Below the pieces are notes generated by a model, which was not told the DNA's origin, made no database searches, and saw nothing but the letters and a program-made list of their open reading frames with translations. Position numbers and translations under genes: made by a program. Shown in pieces: positions 39,901 through 42,769 of a stretch of DNA of 42,769 nucleotides (positions within the stretch are counted from its first letter, which is position 1; each line of letters opens with the position of its first letter). The stretch spans positions 1-42,769 of the forward strand of contig JAJCYU010000237.1 of the NCBI GenBank assembly GCA_029262755.1, written 5' to 3'. This stretch comes from Anaerolineae bacterium. GTDB taxonomy: Bacteria > Chloroflexota > Anaerolineae > Epilineales > Epilineaceae.

Positions 39901-42769
39901 GAACGACCACGCTGGCGCCGGAGGCAAGGTCCGGCAGGTCGCACACGATGTTGGGCGACGCGTCGACGCAGCTCGCGCCGTTGGACGACACGAAGCTTAC
40001 GCCCGCGGGCAGGGTGTCGGTCAGCACGATCCCCGTCGCCAAGGACGGGCCCGCGTTGTTGACGGTCAGCGTGTAGGTCACGCGTCGACCGGCCGTCACC
40101 AGGTTGGGCAGCAACGCAATCGCGGGCGGGCTGCCCGGCACGACGACCTCGCCGACGCCGGACTTCGTCACGCCAAGGTCAACGCGCGGCGGGATGGTGA
40201 TCGTCTCGTCATCATCGTTGTCGGAAGGATCCGGATCCTCGCCCTCGGTCAGCCCGACGATCACCGTGTTGGTGAGCATCGAGTCCTCGAAGCCGGGCAG
40301 AACCTCGGCCACGATGCGCACGGAGGCCATCGCACCCGGCGATAGATCCCCGAGCCCGCACACAATCTGCGGAAGAGCGCCGATGTCACAGCCCCCGTCA
40401 TCCGAGACATAGGCCAGGCCCGCGGGCAGGGTGTCGGTCAGGGTAACGCCCGTTGCGACAGATGGCCCCGCGTTCGCGGCGGTCAATGTGAAGGTCACTT
40501 GCTCGCCGGTCCCGACCACGCTTGGGTCGGCCGACTTCAGCACAGCGACGTCGGCTGCCTGGTCGACGATGGTCGTCTGCGACGCATCGTTGTCGGACGG
40601 ATTCTCCTCGACCTGATCCGCGCCGACGGTGGCCGTGTTGACCAACGTCGCGCCGTGTGGAACATCCGCGGCGACATCCACGATGATGATGATGCTCGCC
40701 GTGCTGCTGGCGACCATATCGGGGAGCCCGCAGACCAACTGCGGCAGCCCGGAGGTGTCGCAGACCGGATCCGAGGCTACAAAGCTCGTCCCCGCCGGCA
40801 GGGTGTCCGTCACGTATACACCCGTGGCCGTCGCCGGCCCGGCGTTGGTGATCGCGAGGGTGTAGGTCAGGCGGCGCCCGGCCGTCACGCGGTCGGGCAG
40901 CACGGTCACGCCCGGCGGATCGCCGGCCGTGACGACTTCGCCCGCGCCGCTCTTGCCGATCGAAAGATCGAGCGTTCGTTCGACGTCGACCTCGTCGTCG
41001 TCTTCGTTGTCGCTTGGATCGGGATCCTCGTCATCGTGGCCGACCACGGCCGTATTGGTGAGGGTCAGCCCTTCCGTGCCGGCGTCGACGCTGACCACGA
41101 TACGCACGCTCGCCGACGAACCGGCTGTCAGGGTGCCGAGATCGCATACGACGACGGGAAGGCCACTCGTGTCGCAACCCCCGTCGTCGGAAACGTAGGT
41201 GACACCGGCGGGCAACGTGTCCGTCACGGTCACGCCGCTCGCGTCGCTTGGTCCGTCGTTGGTGACGGTCAACGTGTGGGTGACCGACGAGCCGACGGCC
41301 ACGATGGCCGGTCGCGCGGTCTTGATCAACGACAGGTCCGAGACGGAGCCTACCGTGGTCGTCTGGTCGTCGTCGTTGTTCGTATCGTCCGGATCGGCTT
41401 CGTTGCCGCCGACCTCGACCGTGTTGAGCAACAACGTACCGTCGGCAAGCCCCGCGTCCACATCCACCGCGACGGTGATCATCACCGTCGTCCCGCTTGT
41501 CATGGCGCCGATGGAGCATACGAGCGTCGGCAGACCGCTGCTGTCGCAGCCGCCGTCGTCCGACACGTAGGTCACGCCGGCGGGCAGCGTATCCGTGATC
41601 GTCACGCCGGTCGCATCGCTCGGGCCGCCGTTCGTCACGCTCAAGGTGTAGGTCAGGCGGCGCCCGGCCGTCACGGCATCCAGCACGATGGCCGTGCCCG
41701 GCGGATCACCGGCCGTGGTCACCTCGCCGGCGCCGCTCTTGGCAACGCGCAGATCCGCCAGGGCCGTAATCTCGGTGTCCGTAGAGTCGTCGTCGTTGCT
41801 GTCATCCGGATCCGGATCGTCGCCACCGACCACGACCGTGTTGGTGAGGATGGAACCGGCTGCGACGTCGAGATCGACGCGGGTCACGATGGTGATCACG
41901 GTCGAGCCGCCGGCCGCCAGGTTGCCCACGGAGCACACGATCTGCGGCAAGCTGCTGGTATCGCAGCCCGCGTCGTCCGACTCGTAGCTGAGCCCGCTCG
42001 GCAACGTGTCCGTGACGGTCACGCCCGTTGCGTTGCTCGGGCCGAGGTTATCAACCGTCAAGATGAAGGTCAGCAACTGCCCCGGCGCTCGCTGGTCATG
42101 CGAGGCCTGCTTCGCAACTCCCAGGTCCGTGCTGCGCTCGACGGTGACCGTCGTGTCGTCGTCGTTGTTGCCGTCATCTGGGTCGGGCTGGTCGCCGCCC
42201 GTTGTCGCGCCATTGGTCAGCAACGTGCCGGCGGCAAGGCCACCGTTCACGCGCACCACGACCACGACGCTCGTGCTCGCGCCATCCGGCAACGAACCCA
42301 GATTGCAAACGATCTGCGGCAGACCGCTCGTATCGCAGAACGCATCGTCCGACACGTAGCTCACGCCGGCGGGCAGCGTGTCGGTCACGGTCACACCCGT
42401 GGCGTCCGAAGGTCCGTTGTTGGTCACCTGCAGGGTGTAGGTAAGCAGCGCGCCGGCGACGACCGGATTGTCGCTGGCCGTCTTGACCAGCGCCAGGTCC
42501 ACCCGCGGCTGCAGCGTGACATCCACGGTATCGGTGTTGTTCGTCTCGTCGGGATCCGGGATGTCGGAGCTGGTCACGGCCGTGTTTGTCAGCACGGAGC
42601 CGGCCGGGGTCGCCTCATCCGCCCGCACGGTGATCGTGAAGCTGTAGGAGCCGCCGGAGATCAGGTTGGGCGCGCTGCACACCAGCGTGCCTACAGGGCC
42701 CTGGACGCAGGAGTCGCTGTCGAACTGATAGGTCACACCGGCGGGCAGCGTGTCGGTGACGAGCACGCC
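36914..42769 (-). CDS. Second giant DUF11-repeat protein with dockerin and cohesin, 5' end outside window
   Basis: The frame runs 1,951 codons to a TAG and is open at the right edge, so the N-terminus is unseen; the GTG at 42766 is internal to a module. One partial and 11 full DUF11 modules run to nt ~38,200. Then come an FN3-like domain, a carboxypeptidase-regulatory-like domain, a dockerin with DVNSDGRVDLADL and DVNADGRVDRFDI, and a cohesin-like domain (nt ~37,380-36,960; RVAVRNVRDVYGADLRLVLD, then strand-rich sequence up to LATAVLEAVG). The last residues are IFLPLVQR. Module order matches modules 9 onward of the first giant protein, so they are tandem paralogues. Dockerin and cohesin in one chain would allow chain-to-chain polymerisation; that is inference. 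Confidence 0.92.
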   Translation of the reverse strand, partial: GVLVTDTLPAGVTYQFDSDSCVQGPVGTLVCSAPNLISGGSYSFTITVRADEATPAGSVLTNTAVTSSDIPDPDETNNTDTVDVTLQPRVDLALVKTASDNPVVAGALLTYTLQVTNNGPSDATGVTVTDTLPAGVSYVSDDAFCDTSGLPQIVCNLGSLPDGASTSVVVVVRVNGGLAAGTLLTNGATTGGDQPDPDDGNNDDDTTVTVERSTDLGVAKQASHDQRAPGQLLTFILTVDNLGPSNATGVTVTDTLPSGLSYESDDAGCDTSSLPQIVCSVGNLAAGGSTVITIVTRVDLDVAAGSILTNTVVVGGDDPDPDDSNDDDSTDTEITALADLRVAKSGAGEVTTAGDPPGTAIVLDAVTAGRRLTYTLSVTNGGPSDATGVTITDTLPAGVTYVSDDGGCDSSGLPTLVCSIGAMTSGTTVMITVAVDVDAGLADGTLLLNTVEVGGNEADPDDTNNDDDQTTTVGSVSDLSLIKTARPAIVAVGSSVTHTLTVTNDGPSDASGVTVTDTLPAGVTYVSDDGGCDTSGLPVVVCDLGTLTAGSSASVRIVVSVDAGTEGLTLTNTAVVGHDDEDPDPSDNEDDDEVDVERTLDLSIGKSGAGEVVTAGDPPGVTVLPDRVTAGRRLTYTLAITNAGPATATGVYVTDTLPAGTSFVASDPVCDTSGLPQLVCGLPDMVASSTASIIIIVDVAADVPHGATLVNTATVGADQVEENPSDNDASQTTIVDQAADVAVLKSADPSVVGTGEQVTFTLTAANAGPSVATGVTLTDTLPAGLAYVSDDGGCDIGALPQIVCGLGDLSPGAMASVRIVAEVLPGFEDSMLTNTVIVGLTEGEDPDPSDNDDDETITIPPRVDLGVTKSGVGEVVVPGSPPAIALLPNLVTAGRRVTYTLTVNNAGPSLATGIVLTDTLPAGVSFVSSNGASCVDASPNIVCDLPDLASGASVVVRIVVDVDDDVADGSVLTNTAEAYAIEDEANPADNTATQETDVDASADVSVEKDADPSSVASGDTITFTLTVRNLGPSTALGVVVTDTLPTGMTNVAADPECDVSGAPVIVCTLGDMGPGAVVTLQITAEPTAALEEMIVTNMADVSSDTDDPDPSNNHDEVDFGVSIPVDLAVAKTGVGEVMTAGDPPGVALVEGEVTAGMLITWTLTITNAGVSTATGVVITDTLPPGVMHVSDDASCDISGMPEIVCSLGSLGAGASTTVTLVGLVRSVETEGTVLTNTVVVGSDQPEMLTGDNTATHDTLVREQADLAIEKRADPPWVTTNEEVTYEITVLNNGASFARDVVVTDTLPMSLTYVSDTDSCSEIPPASGVLRCEAGDIAAGDMTTFEIVARVEAGLEGTTATNTARVALPAPGDDPNPDNDEDQAEVDVVDPNLTADLTVKKGITETMSSAGELITYTVTAANGGPITAVGVMITDVLEMTTDGIVTLESTTYPGCSVDSATVITCALGDIPSGSSIEFLVNGRLNFVPPTGSHFVTNTVEIISQTPDLNLDNNSGFAWFEIIGGSFMVGSSLGGDGRMSLAWIDDTTTESEFQIQAMGAGSGWVPVAALPSRSTIDTGDRYTWTSPALPAGSYTAFRVVVHDPVTNAMEPRASMGRFANVPSAPAATRGCYVGQLALDGRSRHDGAIVRIDGIPAARTDRSGSFRLCGATPGLHALATWQPGYLAIAAMTSVAAGRETELPWSALPGGDVNSDGRVDLADLVLVGAALDGEPRPAATDVNADGRVDRFDIVMVSGSLDSVGPLPWWSEAQLPEVMVGVAGGSDAGSGAASLTFQAAAQDDGRRVVRVAVRNVRDVYGADLRLVLDPTRARWVDLDAYEPGAQLGTGASWWTGGDDAAFVARNLATRDGASLRFAATRARPAPAMRGDLVLATAVLEAVGDETAPEEALSVELVRLLDPRAGEIPVRVEGIELIPDETGGHDAQTIFLPLVQR
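36917..37660 (-). other. Dockerin plus cohesin-like C-terminal region of the second giant protein
   Basis: Dockerin loops lie at nt ~37,654-37,616 and ~37,562-37,523. The cohesin-like part begins near 37,380 with VVRVAVRNVRDVYGADLRLVLDP, the usual first strands of cohesin (V-x-V-x-V...YG-x-x-x-x-x-x-DP). It continues with FVARNLATRDGASLRFAATR and DLVLATAVLEAVG, then ends in the strand LPLVQR. The first giant protein lacks this cohesin part. Confidence 0.75.
38200..42769 (-). repeat. Array of at least 12 DUF11 modules (second giant gene)
   Basis: The array continues past the right edge. From nt ~41,770 down, long-type (GxGEV...DPP/SPP...VTAGRR) and short-type modules alternate four times. The last two modules match the last two of the first giant protein (…KRADPPWVTTNE… and KKGITETMSSAGELITYTV). 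Confidence 0.9.

Noticed and set aside
42766-42769. A true start of the second giant gene at the GTG near the right edge
   Set aside because: The codon falls inside a DUF11 module (before LVTDTLPAG) and the frame is open to the edge, so it is internal.

Overview
The window is GC-rich bacterial chromosome with closely packed genes. No tRNA, rRNA, CRISPR array, insertion sequence or phage gene could be recognised. The best guess for the source is a member of the Chloroflexota. The reasons are the stand-alone EF-G2-type GTPase, the secreted proteins built from DUF11 modules that end in dockerin/cohesin modules, and C-termini of the form -LPLVxR or -LPWLxR. This assignment is inference; no marker gene here settles it.

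Left part (1-19,278), mostly housekeeping genes. A truncated Sua5/TsaC tRNA-modification gene (-) diverges from a small membrane protein (+). Then come an EF-G2-like GTPase (+) closed by a strong hairpin terminator, a small ferritin-like helical protein (-), and ruvC, yebC and ftsK (all -; ftsK has an unusual acidic tail). Next are two large membrane proteins of the complex I/Mrp antiporter family (-, coupled by an ATGA overlap), with altered residues at the usual proton-channel lysine. Upstream of them lies a membrane-anchored protein with a C-terminal dockerin-like module (-). A secreted beta-propeller protein (+) is divergent from it. A MscS channel, a GNAT acetyltransferase and the glycine-cleavage T protein gcvT (all -) follow.

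Right part (19,456-42,769) is almost wholly two giant minus-strand genes. The first (19,456-36,216) encodes 5,586 residues: a signal peptide, two related N-terminal blocks of about 650 residues, about 30 DUF11 modules, an FN3-like domain, a carboxypeptidase-regulatory-like domain and a dockerin. The second (36,914 to beyond the right edge) is a paralogue with at least 12 DUF11 modules and the same C-terminal series, plus a cohesin-like domain after the dockerin and a final IFLPLVQR. The modules are arranged in higher-order patterns (alternating long and short modules, and a six-module super-repeat), and the two genes match module by module.

The most interesting hypothesis is that these proteins form a non-cellulosomal, cohesin-dockerin-assembled surface fibre system. 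It would comprise two giant disulfide- and calcium-stabilised DUF11 stalks, one carrying both halves of the docking pair, and a small membrane-anchored dockerin protein encoded about 5 kb away. The sequence shows the modules; the assembly is inference.
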